Shown here: in pieces, positions 1 to 8,582 of the stretch
How positions within the stretch are numbered: position 1 is the first letter of the stretch
Layout: every line of letters begins with the position of its first letter
Origin: a virus
Virus record (IMG/VR): IMGVR_UViG_3300028800_000064
Span: 33,241 to 97,240 of that record
Direction: 5' to 3' (one strand)
DNA length: 64,000 nucleotides
Notes under the pieces: generated by a model
What the model saw: only the letters and a program-made list of their open reading frames with translations
What the model was told of the DNA's origin: nothing
Databases searched by the model: none
Translations under genes and position numbers: made by a program

Positions 1-1
1 G

Positions 2-34
2 AACGAAGCCAACGGGATTGAAGCCAAGAAATAA
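2..34 (+). CDS. 3' end of an upstream gene (partial)
   Basis: Ten codons (ending ..GIEAKK) run open from the window edge to a TAA stop at 32-34. They precede a clear AGGAGG ribosome site for the next gene, so this is probably the tail of a + strand gene in the same operon. Nothing can be said about its function. Confidence 0.45.
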   Translation, partial: NEANGIEAKK

Positions 35-52
35 CCAGGAGGCATGGTCATT

Positions 53-349
53 ATGACACGCAATGAGGTGTACCAAATCATCGACGTAGAGCGAAACTAT
101 CAAAATGATAAGTACCCGGCCAGTGTAGAACTCAGCAGTGGCCAAATGCGGCGGTTTCGCGATTTGGATGTGACTCCTGGCATTCTGCTGCTGGACGCAT
201 ATGTTCGCAAAGCACAGGACGCTTGGGTGGAGTCGGCATCCTCCAACTTAAAGGCTTTACAGCAGGTTGCCAAGGTGGCAGCTATCGCAGTACGCATTTT
301 GGAACGGGCGGGCGGTAGTGAGGAGTTGTTGACCAAAGGTTTGCGGTAA
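53..349 (+). CDS. small phage protein of the EVYxxID(x)ER type
   Basis: The 98-aa product begins MTRNEVYQIIDVERNYQNDK and has a conserved helical C-terminal part (ALQQVAKVAAIAVRILERAGG). This combination recurs in small tailed-phage proteins that are usually left unnamed. The helical pattern faintly recalls all-alpha NTP pyrophosphohydrolases, but no metal-binding EExxE motif is visible, so I do not assign a reaction. ATG at 53 is preferred over ATG 44 because AGGAGG (37-42) sits one base from 44 but about ten from 53. It lies just upstream of ssb and may belong to the nucleotide or replication operon. Confidence 0.75.
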   Translation: MTRNEVYQIIDVERNYQNDKYPASVELSSGQMRRFRDLDVTPGILLLDAYVRKAQDAWVESASSNLKALQQVAKVAAIAVRILERAGGSEELLTKGLR

Positions 350-392
350 GATACGACCCGAAAGGGTAAACTCAAAAACAGGATGGTGTAGC

Positions 393-842
393 ATGTCTTC
401 AGTGAACAAAGCTATTTTGGTGGGCAGGCTCGGCAAGGACCCAGAAGCGCGGTATACACAGGGCGGCGCAGCTGTCGCCAATTTCAGTCTCGCGACCGAC
501 GAATCATACAAGGACGCTTCTGGCGAGAGGCAGAAGAAAACCGAATGGCACAACATCGTCGTGTGGGGACCCTCTGTCGATAAGTTCGTAGTACCGTATC
601 TGCACAAGGGCGACCTGGTTTACATTGAAGGCAAGCTCCAGACCCGTTCGTGGGATGACAAGGGAGGAAACAAGCGGTACACCACGGAAATCAACGTCAC
701 CGAGATCAAGAGCCTCTCGACCGGCGACAAAAATTCCAGTGGCACCCCTGCCGCGCGGCAGGGACAGGCCAATACAAAACCCGCAGCTGCCGCTCCCGCC
801 GGGCGCAGCGCAGAAGTATCTGACGAAGACCTTCCGTTCTAA
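393..842 (+). CDS. ssb: single-stranded DNA-binding protein (SSB)
   Basis: The 149-aa protein has the bacterial SSB OB-fold at residues 1-110 (MSSVNKAILVGRLGKDPE start, then WHNIVVWG, GDLVYIEGKL and RSWDDKGG motifs). A flexible Ala/Pro/Gln linker follows, and the acidic tip DEDLPF, which recruits repair and replication proteins in the family, ends the chain. Length and layout match ordinary bacterial SSBs. It coats single-stranded DNA at the phage fork. Neighbouring helicase, nuclease and primase-helicase genes on the same strand support a replication operon. Confidence 0.97.
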   Translation: MSSVNKAILVGRLGKDPEARYTQGGAAVANFSLATDESYKDASGERQKKTEWHNIVVWGPSVDKFVVPYLHKGDLVYIEGKLQTRSWDDKGGNKRYTTEINVTEIKSLSTGDKNSSGTPAARQGQANTKPAAAAPAGRSAEVSDEDLPF

Positions 843-857
843 CAGGAGACACCTAGA

Positions 858-1028
858 ATGGTTGCAAAGATTTTCACCCTTGTCTGGTCTGGACTGTGGC
901 AGGGGTTCGGCGTAGAGTTGTCTTTCCTGGTGCTCTGGGTCTTCTGGCACTTCCTGCACAGCAGGATGGCGCACAAGTTTGATCCGGAGCATCTCTTTCA
1001 TCGCATTCACGACTACTTCACCCAGTGA
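858..1028 (+). CDS. small single-pass membrane protein
   Basis: A 56-aa reading frame starts at ATG 858 after an AACAGGAG site and stops at TGA 1026-1028, next to the helicase gene. A hydrophobic stretch (LSFLVLWVFWHFL) at about residues 20-32 predicts one membrane segment, followed by a basic, His-rich tail. No family is recognised. Confidence 0.6.
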   Translation: MVAKIFTLVWSGLWQGFGVELSFLVLWVFWHFLHSRMAHKFDPEHLFHRIHDYFTQ

Positions 1029-1035
1029 GGCTCTT

Positions 1036-2631
1036 GTGGCTGAAATCGAGCTGAACCCAGACCAGCAGGCGGTTATCGCCGACTATCGGGGAGCGCGATC
1101 CGTCGTGGCAGGGCCGGGTAGTGGAAAAACGGCCACCATGGTACGGCTGATCCGCAAGTTGCTGGACGCGGGGGTTCCGGCTTCGGAAATTCGAGCCGTC
1201 ACCTTCTCGAAAGAGATGGCGCAGACGCTGGAGAAGCGCGTCGGGGTGAAAGGTGTGGTGTCTACTTTTCACAGCTTGGGGTATCTGATCTGTTCCGAGA
1301 CGGAGCGCAAACCTGTCGAGCCTGAGCTGCGGCATCGGTTGATGTCGAAACTGGTGCGCAAGTGGAATTTGGAGTACAAAGAGCTGGACAGCTTCATTGC
1401 CACCATGCGGCGGCAAAACGTCGGCCCAGATGAGGCAATAGAAGCGAGTGAGACTGGCGATCTTCCCCATGCTCTTGCTTATGCTTTCGGCGAGTACGAA
1501 CAGGTGCGAGCGCAAGAGGGGTGGATGGACTTTGACAGCATGCTTCGCGATTCTGTAGATTTGCTGGAGCGCAATTTGCAGGCGCGGGCGCGGTGGCAAC
1601 CACAATACTTGATTGTAGACGAGGCCCAGGATACGGACGATCTGCAGTGGCGCATGATGCAACTGATGTCGGAGAAACACGGCAACATCACGGTCGTGGG
1701 CGATCCCAACCAAGCGATCTACGGGTTTCGCGGAGCCAAGCCTGACAACATTACCAATTTTCAACAGTGGTTCCCCTCGGGACGAAAGTTCTATCTCGGG
1801 CAGAACTATAGAAGCACGCAAACCATCGTAAACTTCGTGCGCGAGAATGCTCCGGAGGATACGCCGGTTGAGTTGCTGAACCGGATGCGCGCGGCGCGGG
1901 AAATCAAAGGATCGCCTATCGGCCTGAAGATGTACTGGTCAGAGGAAGCTGAAGCCGAGTCGGCGCTCAAACTGGCGCAAAAAGACCCGCTCAATAGTGT
2001 CATTCTTGCCCGTACGAATCGCACTGTAGGGTTGCTGGAGCGGCTTTGTAATCGGTACCACATTCGATATCATCTGTTGGGGAAGTCTGGTTTTTGGAAG
2101 CAAAACGAAATTCGCAAAGCTGTTGAGGCGTTGAAGCAGTATCCGATGATTTCTATAGACGCTGGTTTCAATCTCACGCTGCCGGGGATCGAATCGAAAT
2201 ACGCGGTCGAGGACCGCACGGATCGAGACAACGACGCTCTCGAAAATCTCAAGGTTCTGCGCTTGATTGGAAAAGATTTTCGCATGGCGAAAGAGTTCGT
2301 GGTCTACGCCAACAAAATGATCCATCGACGCAATGACCCGCGAGGCGTGTCGATCTCAACCGTTCACCAGGCCAAGGGCGGCGAATGGCGTTCGGTATAT
2401 CTTCTCGGGGCCAGCGCCAAAGGTTTTCCGCATCCAAAGGGCGATCCCAAGGAGGAGAAACGCATCTATTTCGTGGCGGTAAGCCGGGCGATAGACACCC
2501 TGCGCATTTCGTTTGCAGGAACCCCGTCGTTATACTTGCGACGGTATTTGACGAACGAGATCATGGACAAGCTGCGCGATCATGCAACAGAAGTGGACCG
2601 GCTACAAGAACAAACACAACTTTTTTCGTGA
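1036..2631 (+). CDS. UvrD/PcrA-like superfamily 1 DNA helicase
   Basis: All SF1A helicase motifs are present in the 531-aa product: NPDQQ Q-motif (about residue 7), Walker A GPGSGKT (26-32), motif II VDEAQD, motif III GDPNQAIYGFRGA, motif IV QNYRST, motif V STVHQAKGGEW and motif VI YFVAVSRA. It is compact compared with cellular UvrD (about 720 aa), with reduced 1B/2B insertions. GTG at 1036 follows a GTGAGG site and gives the usual N-terminus; a start at ATG 979 would extend 19 residues through the preceding gene. The adjacent nuclease gene begins 8 bases after its stop, so a helicase-nuclease partnership resembling AddAB is likely. Confidence 0.95.
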   Translation: MAEIELNPDQQAVIADYRGARSVVAGPGSGKTATMVRLIRKLLDAGVPASEIRAVTFSKEMAQTLEKRVGVKGVVSTFHSLGYLICSETERKPVEPELRHRLMSKLVRKWNLEYKELDSFIATMRRQNVGPDEAIEASETGDLPHALAYAFGEYEQVRAQEGWMDFDSMLRDSVDLLERNLQARARWQPQYLIVDEAQDTDDLQWRMMQLMSEKHGNITVVGDPNQAIYGFRGAKPDNITNFQQWFPSGRKFYLGQNYRSTQTIVNFVRENAPEDTPVELLNRMRAAREIKGSPIGLKMYWSEEAEAESALKLAQKDPLNSVILARTNRTVGLLERLCNRYHIRYHLLGKSGFWKQNEIRKAVEALKQYPMISIDAGFNLTLPGIESKYAVEDRTDRDNDALENLKVLRLIGKDFRMAKEFVVYANKMIHRRNDPRGVSISTVHQAKGGEWRSVYLLGASAKGFPHPKGDPKEEKRIYFVAVSRAIDTLRISFAGTPSLYLRRYLTNEIMDKLRDHATEVDRLQEQTQLFS

Positions 2632-2638
2632 GGTTAAA

Positions 2639-3763
2639 ATGAGCAGCATGAAACCGCATCTATACATCAACAGCAAGGGCTACTTTGTTACCCGCCACTC
2701 ATACAGCGGCAGCGATTCGTTTAACTACTGCGCGCGGAAATACTACCTAGAGCGCGTGCAGGGGTGGTCGGAGAAGGTGGTGCGGTCGGCCACATTCTTC
2801 GGCACCGCTTTGGAAAAAGCAGTGACGTTCTGGCACCAGCATCGGCAAGATACTGCCGCCGCTGTCGCGGAGTTCGTTCGCTTGTGGGCGGAACACAAAG
2901 ACAAACCATACACCTACTCCAAGACCGATCTCGACTGGGACCGGCTCAACCTGACAGGTCAGGAGCTGCTGCGGCTGTACACGATCCGCTATCCCACGTT
3001 CCCTTACGTGGTCAATAACCCGCTCGATTTTCAGGTGGAGACCAACTTCGAAGTGTTCCCCGGCACCAAGCTGGCAGGCATCGAATTCACTTCGTACATC
3101 GATCTTGTCGCCCAGATGAAAGACAAATTCGAACCGATCATCATCGATATGAAAACGTCGGGCAAGGATGTACCCGAGTTCACAGTGTTGGACCCGCAGT
3201 TGCGAAGTTACTCCTGGGTGAAGAGCTGGCCGAATGTGGCGTTCTTGTGGTTCCGGAAGATGGGTCGCACGATCTCCAAGGGGGATACTGTGACGTTCCT
3301 GGAGCCGTATGCCGATCTGCAGCCGGGCGATAACGCGATTGTTTTGGCGACAGATGATTTCGGCATCTGGGTCACGCAAAACCAACGAGTGGTGGATGAG
3401 ATCGATGCTCAGTTTAAGGGGGAAAGCAAAGCTGTGAAGGCGGCGCGGCAAGCGTACATCGAAGCCAACTCAAGTCACGCACCTGAGCGGGTCATCACCA
3501 AGCAGAGAGTGCAGTTCAAAATGGCGGTCATCACTCCCGAGAGCGCCGAAGATATAGGTCGGTCGATCAAGAGGGATATCGTCAACATCGTTGGGGCCAA
3601 CGAAAAGGAATTCTGGCCGATGCAATCGGGTGTTAGGTTCCCGAACGAAAAGTGCCCGAACTGCGCGATGCGCGGAATCTGTGCTGGCAAACCGGAGCTG
3701 CGGGACACGCTCCTAGTTCGAAAGCAACTGGATGAGTTTGACTTTGGCAAGGAAAGCGAGTAG
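2639..3763 (+). CDS. PD-(D/E)XK exonuclease with Fe-S cysteine set (Cas4/AddB-like)
   Basis: The 374-aa protein has the RecB-family nuclease core: FFGTALEKAV (alpha motif), YIDLVAQ, then IIIDMKTS carrying the D-x-K catalytic pair, and the LDPQLRSYSW Q-x-x-x-Y helix. One N-terminal Cys (FNYCARKYYLE) and a C-terminal C-x2-C-x5-C (CPNCAMRGIC) match the split four-cysteine [4Fe-4S] ligand set of AddB, Dna2 and Cas4 nucleases. ATG 2639 follows GTGAGG; an upstream in-frame ATG at 2582 would overlap the helicase. It probably processes DNA ends with the UvrD-like helicase. Confidence 0.92.
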   Translation: MSSMKPHLYINSKGYFVTRHSYSGSDSFNYCARKYYLERVQGWSEKVVRSATFFGTALEKAVTFWHQHRQDTAAAVAEFVRLWAEHKDKPYTYSKTDLDWDRLNLTGQELLRLYTIRYPTFPYVVNNPLDFQVETNFEVFPGTKLAGIEFTSYIDLVAQMKDKFEPIIIDMKTSGKDVPEFTVLDPQLRSYSWVKSWPNVAFLWFRKMGRTISKGDTVTFLEPYADLQPGDNAIVLATDDFGIWVTQNQRVVDEIDAQFKGESKAVKAARQAYIEANSSHAPERVITKQRVQFKMAVITPESAEDIGRSIKRDIVNIVGANEKEFWPMQSGVRFPNEKCPNCAMRGICAGKPELRDTLLVRKQLDEFDFGKESE

Positions 3764-3771
3764 AATACACC

Positions 3772-4155
3772 ATGCCTAAGCGGATCGTGGACGGGGACGC
3801 CCTCTGGCTCTCCGAAAAAGTGCGCAGCTTGCCAGAAGAGTTTCGCCTTCACTACGCCAATTGGATTCCTTTGGCGCGGGAGAACGGCGTCTTCGAAGCG
3901 AGTCCGCAACGCATACAGGCCCAAGTTTACAGTTATCTTAGGCCAAATTTCACTGTAGCAAGCGTGCAGCGCGTGCTTAACGCACTGGTACGCGCCGGGC
4001 TCGTACGGCTGTACGACGCCGACGGCAAAACTTGGGGATATTTTGTCGGAATGGATAAACCCGGTAGGTTGCCTGAATTGAGATACATAGAGCGGTATAA
4101 GAACCTGCCGCCCAACCCACCCCAATGGGTCATTAACGGGACTGATCCGGAGTAG
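3772..4155 (+). CDS. winged-helix DNA-binding protein
   Basis: The 127-aa protein contains a segment at roughly residues 55-95 (VASVQRVLNALVRAGLVRLYDADGKTWGYF) that reads as recognition helix plus wing, as in phage replication-initiation and plasmid Rep wHTH proteins. It lies between the nuclease and primase-helicase genes, so a role at the origin or in primosome loading is possible but inferred. The gene ends inside a 22-bp perfect palindrome. Confidence 0.7.
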   Translation: MPKRIVDGDALWLSEKVRSLPEEFRLHYANWIPLARENGVFEASPQRIQAQVYSYLRPNFTVASVQRVLNALVRAGLVRLYDADGKTWGYFVGMDKPGRLPELRYIERYKNLPPNPPQWVINGTDPE

Positions 4156-4169
4156 TCCGGACTACTCCG
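4148..4169. promoter_or_regulatory. 22-bp perfect palindrome overlapping a stop codon
   Basis: The core GGAGTAGTCCGGACTACTCC at 4149-4168 is a perfect dyad, extended by one base pair on each side. It spans the TAG stop of the winged-helix gene. There is no following T-run, so an operator or RNA hairpin is more likely than a terminator. Confidence 0.6.
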
Positions 4170-4204
4170 TAATACTCGCCGAGGGTTTGGTTTGGTCTGG
4201 ATAG

Positions 4205-4230
4205 GGATTAGGTTTAGGATTAGGTTTAGG
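4205..4230 (+). repeat. tandem 12-bp repeat (GGATTAGGTTTA)
   Basis: Two exact copies of GGATTAGGTTTA at 4205-4216 and 4217-4228 are followed by GG, giving a short G-rich, telomere-like run. It sits in the 91-base gap before the next gene and adjoins its GGAGG ribosome site. Confidence 0.7.
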
Positions 4231-4246
4231 AGCCGGAGGCCCAGAG

Positions 4247-4879
4247 ATGCTCATCAAGACACTTCCCAAAATCGCGGCCAGGGTATTAAAAAATACCTGG
4301 GGTGTGCTGCCGCAAATGAAACCACGGCTGGAGCTGGTGGAGGAAGCCTACGGCGCGGCGGCGGTGGAAAAGGACTTCGAACAATGGTGCGAGGAAGTCA
4401 AAGACATCAACCCTCGATTCCCTGTGCCCGAGTACTTGAAGTTGATCGATTCCCGGCTGGGGTCTGTGCCGAAGGAGGATGAGCGTGATCCTCGGGTCGA
4501 GGAGATATCTGCGCTGACGTACAAACTCACGCGCCGCCCTGCGCCCCCGAAAAACGTGCGAGAGCTGCTGTCCCAATACTCGCTGGAAGAGATTGCGTCC
4601 GCGTTGCAGGAATATGTGGAAGGGATCGAAGATCGGGAGTTGGCGTACGCGGCGAGAACTTTTTTTGTGGACGGCGGGTGTACTGCAGTGATTATTTCGC
4701 GGCGACAGCGTGAGGCCGACCGGCAGAAGCAAATTCACAAAGATGCGGAGGAGAAACGTCTGATCGCAGCTTTGGTGGAGAAAGAGCGGTTGAAAAGCGA
4801 GGAAGAGGATCGGCTTCTGGAAGAAAGCGCGAATGAACCGAAGCCCACTGCGGCGCAATTGTTTGGGGAACCGCTATGA
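4247..4879 (+). CDS. hypothetical protein, possible helicase-loader or replication accessory
   Basis: The 210-aa product is helical and highly charged, with a long Glu/Lys/Arg coiled-coil stretch at about residues 150-200 (SRRQREADRQKQIHKDAEEK). I recognise no family. Its ATGA overlap with the primase-helicase gene (4876) suggests translational coupling and a role at the replication fork. GGAGG at 4234-4238 supports the start. Confidence 0.8.
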   Translation: MLIKTLPKIAARVLKNTWGVLPQMKPRLELVEEAYGAAAVEKDFEQWCEEVKDINPRFPVPEYLKLIDSRLGSVPKEDERDPRVEEISALTYKLTRRPAPPKNVRELLSQYSLEEIASALQEYVEGIEDRELAYAARTFFVDGGCTAVIISRRQREADRQKQIHKDAEEKRLIAALVEKERLKSEEEDRLLEESANEPKPTAAQLFGEPL

Positions 4880-6906
4880 CAAAATTTTCAAACGAAGACC
4901 TGACTCGTTGGAAAAAAGAAATTAACGCGGGTCCAGTCATCGCTTCGCGGATGACGTTGCGCCGCGAGAACGCGGAATATGTGGGGTTGTGTCCGTTTCA
5001 TGAAGAAAAAAATCCCTCGTTCAAAGTGTATAGACTGGACGACGGGTGCTGGGGCTTTAAGTGTTTCGGTTGCGGAGCCAACGGAAATGTTTTTCAATTC
5101 ATTCAGAAAAAAGATGGCATTTCCTTCACCGAAGCTGTAGCAAAAGTTTTGGAGCTGGCTGGTGTGACAGGATGGGAGAGCGGCAAGGTTCAGGTCGATC
5201 AAACGTTTGGGAAAATACTGGACAACACGAAAGACCTCGTGACGTTTCCCATCGAGAACTATACCCAGTCGGAGAAAGCTTTGCATGAGTCTGCAGCCGG
5301 GCAAAAATGGCTGACGGATCGCGGGATCACCATGGACGCGGCGCGCCGACTGCATCTGGGATTCATCCAAGATGCGACCATCGTGGCGGGTACGAATCAC
5401 CCATGGGCCAAACGCGGCTGGATCATGTTTCCAACTTTGTCCGACGACGGTCACACGGTGATTTCGGTGAAGTACCGGAGTCTGGTAGGCAAGAAAGAGA
5501 TGCTGGATCAAAAGTCAGTCTCCGGCATTCTGCGCGCGAAGGATACCGCCACGGTGCTTTACAATCTTCGCGAAGTGAATCCGATGGAAGACGTGTGGGT
5601 TGTGGAGGGGGAGCCCGATACGCTGGTTATCTCTCAGATGGGTTTTCCTTGCGTGGGATACCCGAGCGGCCAATACAATCCCACGGCGGAAGAGCGGGAC
5701 GTGCTGATGAAGTCCAAGCGCAGGTTTCTAGCGGGAGACACTGACGAAGTAGGCGCAGCGGCCATGGATAAACTTTGGAAGGAGCTGCGAGAAAACACTT
5801 TTCGTATCCACTGGCCGAGTGGGTGCAAAGATGCCAACGACACCTTGTTGAAAGAATGTGGCGGAGACCTCGCGAAATTCGCAGAGTTGCTGGATCAACT
5901 GAAAACGAAAGCTCTTTCGCAACCGATTCCAGATTACTACGACATGATGGAGTCTTTGGAGGGCTGCGACGACACGAACCCGATGGATAATCCGCGCCGA
6001 TTACATTGTCGCACGAAGGAAGTGGATGAAATGGCCGTCACGCTTCCTGGCAACGTGGTGAGCGTGTTTGCCAGCTATACAGGCAGCGGGAAAACGACGT
6101 GGTTGTTGGATGAGATTGAGTTATACGAGGCGATGCAGTTCGGTTCGGTTGTGGTGAACTATTCGGCGGAGTTGTCGGTGCAGGAGCTGGCTACTCTGGT
6201 GGCCGCCAATCTGACCAACACGGATCGGTTGCAGATCGGAAAAGTGCAGTACAAAAAAGCTGCCGCAAAACTGCAAGCCGCTCATGCGCGTTTCTACGTG
6301 GGATATAATCCCGATTTGAATCGCATTGGGATGGTGCTGGACTCGCTGGAGTGGGCGATCCGGAGACTTGGCGCGAATATCATCGTGCTGGATCACTTGC
6401 ATTTCTTGTGTCGCGGCGAGAAGGACGATATCAAAGCGCAAGCCGATGCGATGCAGCGGATCAAGAACATCACCCGCAAGTACGATGTGATTTTCATCGT
6501 GGTGGGGCAGAGCCGGAAACCCGCGCAAGGGAATCGCGGCAAATCTTCGGAACAATGGGACGCAAAGGGCAGCGAAACGTTCACCTCAGACGCTACCACT
6601 ACGTATCACATTCATCGGGCGCGCAAGAGCGACATTGACTGGGAGCATCCAGACACATGGCCTGCGGATATCTTGGAGAACCGAACCGAAATTCGTCTCG
6701 ATAAGTGTAGAACCAAGGGGCCTGGAAAAGCAGTGGCGTTGCAGTGGTTTGCTGGCAATGTCGGAAAGTTTTTGCCTTATACGAATCAGACACCGGATAC
6801 GCCGCCTGTTCAGCACCCGGCGAATTCCGCAGCTCAAGGCCAGTTCGCGGAGGAGGATTTCCACTCCGACGAACCGCCAATTGTGAGGGACTTCGATGTC
6901 CGTTAA
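4876..6906 (+). CDS. bifunctional DNA primase-helicase (T7 gp4-like)
   Basis: At 676 aa this joins a CHC2 zinc finger (C39-x2-H42 and C63-x2-C66), a TOPRIM primase domain (VWVVEGEPDTLVIS at about 235-250) and a RecA-like DnaB-type helicase (Walker A SYTGSGKTTW at about 400; IIVLDHLHFL Walker B; VGQSRKPAQG). This is the phage T7 gp4 order. It should synthesise primers and unwind DNA as a hexameric ring. It lies within the SSB/helicase/nuclease gene set and overlaps the next gene by 11 bases. Confidence 0.95.
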   Translation: MTKFSNEDLTRWKKEINAGPVIASRMTLRRENAEYVGLCPFHEEKNPSFKVYRLDDGCWGFKCFGCGANGNVFQFIQKKDGISFTEAVAKVLELAGVTGWESGKVQVDQTFGKILDNTKDLVTFPIENYTQSEKALHESAAGQKWLTDRGITMDAARRLHLGFIQDATIVAGTNHPWAKRGWIMFPTLSDDGHTVISVKYRSLVGKKEMLDQKSVSGILRAKDTATVLYNLREVNPMEDVWVVEGEPDTLVISQMGFPCVGYPSGQYNPTAEERDVLMKSKRRFLAGDTDEVGAAAMDKLWKELRENTFRIHWPSGCKDANDTLLKECGGDLAKFAELLDQLKTKALSQPIPDYYDMMESLEGCDDTNPMDNPRRLHCRTKEVDEMAVTLPGNVVSVFASYTGSGKTTWLLDEIELYEAMQFGSVVVNYSAELSVQELATLVAANLTNTDRLQIGKVQYKKAAAKLQAAHARFYVGYNPDLNRIGMVLDSLEWAIRRLGANIIVLDHLHFLCRGEKDDIKAQADAMQRIKNITRKYDVIFIVVGQSRKPAQGNRGKSSEQWDAKGSETFTSDATTTYHIHRARKSDIDWEHPDTWPADILENRTEIRLDKCRTKGPGKAVALQWFAGNVGKFLPYTNQTPDTPPVQHPANSAAQGQFAEEDFHSDEPPIVRDFDVR

Positions 6907-7216
6907 AGTCGTGAAGGTGAATCAAAGACGGGATAATTTCACGGTGTATATCGGGAGAGAGTGGTCGGACGTTTTTCTCCAATCTCCATTTCACAACCCG
7001 TTTCATATAGGGCGGGATGGAGATCGGGCGGAAGTGATCCAAAAATTCGTAGCTTACTGGTATGCGCCTGAACAAGCGCATTTGCGCCGGTATGCGTTGG
7101 ATCGAATTACCGAAAACGACGTGTTGGGTTGCTGGTGCGCCCCTCTGCCGTGCCACGGAGAAATTATTGCAGGCTATATCAAGTGGAAACGCCAGGAGAC
7201 GCGACTATGGTGGTAA
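6896..7216 (+). CDS. DUF4326 domain protein
   Basis: The 106-aa protein shows the DUF4326 signature: an N-terminal strand (TVYIGREW), SPFHNPFHIG and the C-terminal GCWCAPLPCHGEII. The family occurs widely in phages and has no settled function; the Cys/His cluster suggests metal or nucleic-acid binding. It overlaps both the primase-helicase and the downstream zinc protein gene. Confidence 0.85.
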   Translation: MSVKVVKVNQRRDNFTVYIGREWSDVFLQSPFHNPFHIGRDGDRAEVIQKFVAYWYAPEQAHLRRYALDRITENDVLGCWCAPLPCHGEIIAGYIKWKRQETRLWW

Positions 7217-7458
7217 AAGAACCTACAGACCCAGCTTTGCGTTACACCTCGCCGGAGAATCGCGGTGTTTGCGGTTTCTGTGGCGCAGAAGAGGGCGGCT
7301 ACGCCAAACGGGACGAGAGCGGAAACTGGCAAGCGTCCTGTTGGGCTTGCGTGCGGCCAGCGGCTGCGAGTGCCCCGCAACCTAAACGGCGGTTGATCGG
7401 ATCGCTGGCGAACAACGCGGTGGTGGTTTCGGACGATGCAGAGCGAGTGGTGCGATAG
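7207..7458 (+). CDS. small zinc-ribbon protein
   Basis: The 83-aa product has two CxxC knuckles (CGFCG and CWAC) about 22 residues apart in its first half, followed by a basic, low-complexity tail. It probably binds zinc; whether it contacts DNA or protein is unknown. ATG 7207 overlaps the end of the DUF4326 gene. Confidence 0.7.
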   Translation: MVVKEPTDPALRYTSPENRGVCGFCGAEEGGYAKRDESGNWQASCWACVRPAAASAPQPKRRLIGSLANNAVVVSDDAERVVR

Positions 7459-7466
7459 GAGAATCC

Positions 7467-8111
7467 ATGTCTACAGACAGTTCTATCCAGCATGCTTGCG
7501 GAGACGACGCGCTCCGGCTGGTAACCAAGCAAGCTGCGGAGATGGCCAGTGCGGAGGATCAATGCGAGCGCGGATACGCCCATCTCGGCTGGCTGTTGCT
7601 TGAGGTTTCGGAGATGCAATACTGGAAAGTGCAGTACGACACGTTCCGCGAATATCTGAAAAGCGTAGCCGAAGTCTCGAAGAAAACCCCCGGTCAGCTG
7701 CAGCAATATTTTCTCACTGTCCGTGACCTGAGTGACACGTTTAAGCCCGCCCAGTTGGAGAGCATGGGGATCACCAAGGCAATTAAGCTGAGGGCGGCTA
7801 AAGACTACGCTATCGTGTTGCCAGCCTCTGTGGTGAAGGCAGCCCTTGATCCAGCAGTTACGGTGAGAGAACTCAAGAAAGTGATCTCAGAGACTCTCAA
7901 GATGCCTGATGAGGAAGGTGACTGGATGGATTTGGAGATGGAGTTTATGGTGACTCCGGAACAGCGGGCTCTGTTTGAACAGGCCATCGACGTGGCGATG
8001 CACACGGACCCGTTGACGAAGTCAACCATCTCGCGGTCGGCGCAGATGCTGGACGTGATGACCAAGTTTGCGCAGGAATTTTTGGGCGCGCATAGTGGAG
8101 ACGGGCAATGA
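7467..8111 (+). CDS. hypothetical helical protein
   Basis: The 214-aa protein starts MSTDSSIQHACGDDALRLVT after an AGGAG site. It is mainly helical, and the middle (REYLKSVAEVSKKTPGQLQQYF) resembles small DNA-binding or ParB-type N-terminal regions, but the likeness is too weak to name a family. It overlaps the HNH gene by four bases. Confidence 0.75.
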   Translation: MSTDSSIQHACGDDALRLVTKQAAEMASAEDQCERGYAHLGWLLLEVSEMQYWKVQYDTFREYLKSVAEVSKKTPGQLQQYFLTVRDLSDTFKPAQLESMGITKAIKLRAAKDYAIVLPASVVKAALDPAVTVRELKKVISETLKMPDEEGDWMDLEMEFMVTPEQRALFEQAIDVAMHTDPLTKSTISRSAQMLDVMTKFAQEFLGAHSGDGQ

Positions 8112-8464
8112 GAACTCCTGGACGAATGGAATGGGTTGAATTGGCTCCTGGTGAACTGCGAATCGTTCGAATTTTTCGTAACAAAAAAGACGCCCTTATC
8201 GAACAGTATGTGACCCACTGTTTCATTGTCCAAGTGCTATATCGTGAAGCTGTCGGAGCCATTCGGTATCAAATTTGGCTGCGGTCTCGCGGCGAATGCG
8301 AACTTTGCGCCGCGCCGATCACTGAGGCGTCGGGGCATATGCATGAGAAACAACACCGGGGCCGAGGCGGAGAAATCTCGCTCGATAATTCTGTTTTCAT
8401 TTGTCAGAGATGTCACCAGCGCGCACATGCGGATCGAAACCCGCGATGGTCAGAAAAGTCTTGA
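8108..8464 (+). CDS. HNH endonuclease
   Basis: The C-terminal half of this 118-aa protein is an HNH fold: a CELC knuckle, then SGHMHEKQHRGRGGE, LDNSVFICQRCHQRAHA with the second CxxC and the final His. Such small HNH proteins cleave DNA, often during packaging or as mobile nicking enzymes. The N-terminal 55 residues are unassigned. It closes the replication operon; a promoter starts at its last codons. Confidence 0.88.
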   Translation: MRTPGRMEWVELAPGELRIVRIFRNKKDALIEQYVTHCFIVQVLYREAVGAIRYQIWLRSRGECELCAAPITEASGHMHEKQHRGRGGEISLDNSVFICQRCHQRAHADRNPRWSEKS

Positions 8465-8492
8465 CAGATTTGAGTTTTTCTGGCAGGATACT
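8461..8492 (+). promoter_or_regulatory. probable sigma-70-like promoter
   Basis: TTGACA (8461-8466) is followed by AGGATACT (8485-8492). The spacing is 18-20 bases depending on which hexamer is used, longer than ideal. It would start a transcript just before the structured leader of the 8583 gene. Confidence 0.5.
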
Positions 8493-8582
8493 GACTGAGA
8501 GCAACACCCCGAGACATCGGGTTTCCCTACGGAGGCGGGTCGTTTGAGCAGACGGCCCGCTCAAATTCTTGCAGGAGGAGTT
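8493..8582 (+). promoter_or_regulatory. structured 5' leader with two hairpins
   Basis: Two stems are visible: CCCGA/TCGGG at 8508-8521 and a 9-bp GCGGGTCGT/ACGGCCCGC at 8535-8543/8552-8560. They are followed by a strong GCAGGAGGAG ribosome site. The pair could protect the message or control translation; no known riboswitch class is recognised. Confidence 0.5.

Noticed and set aside
4192-4482. 96-codon + strand frame
   Set aside because: It overlaps the 4247-4879 gene in another frame and reads through the TTAGG repeat as low-complexity Arg-rich sequence.
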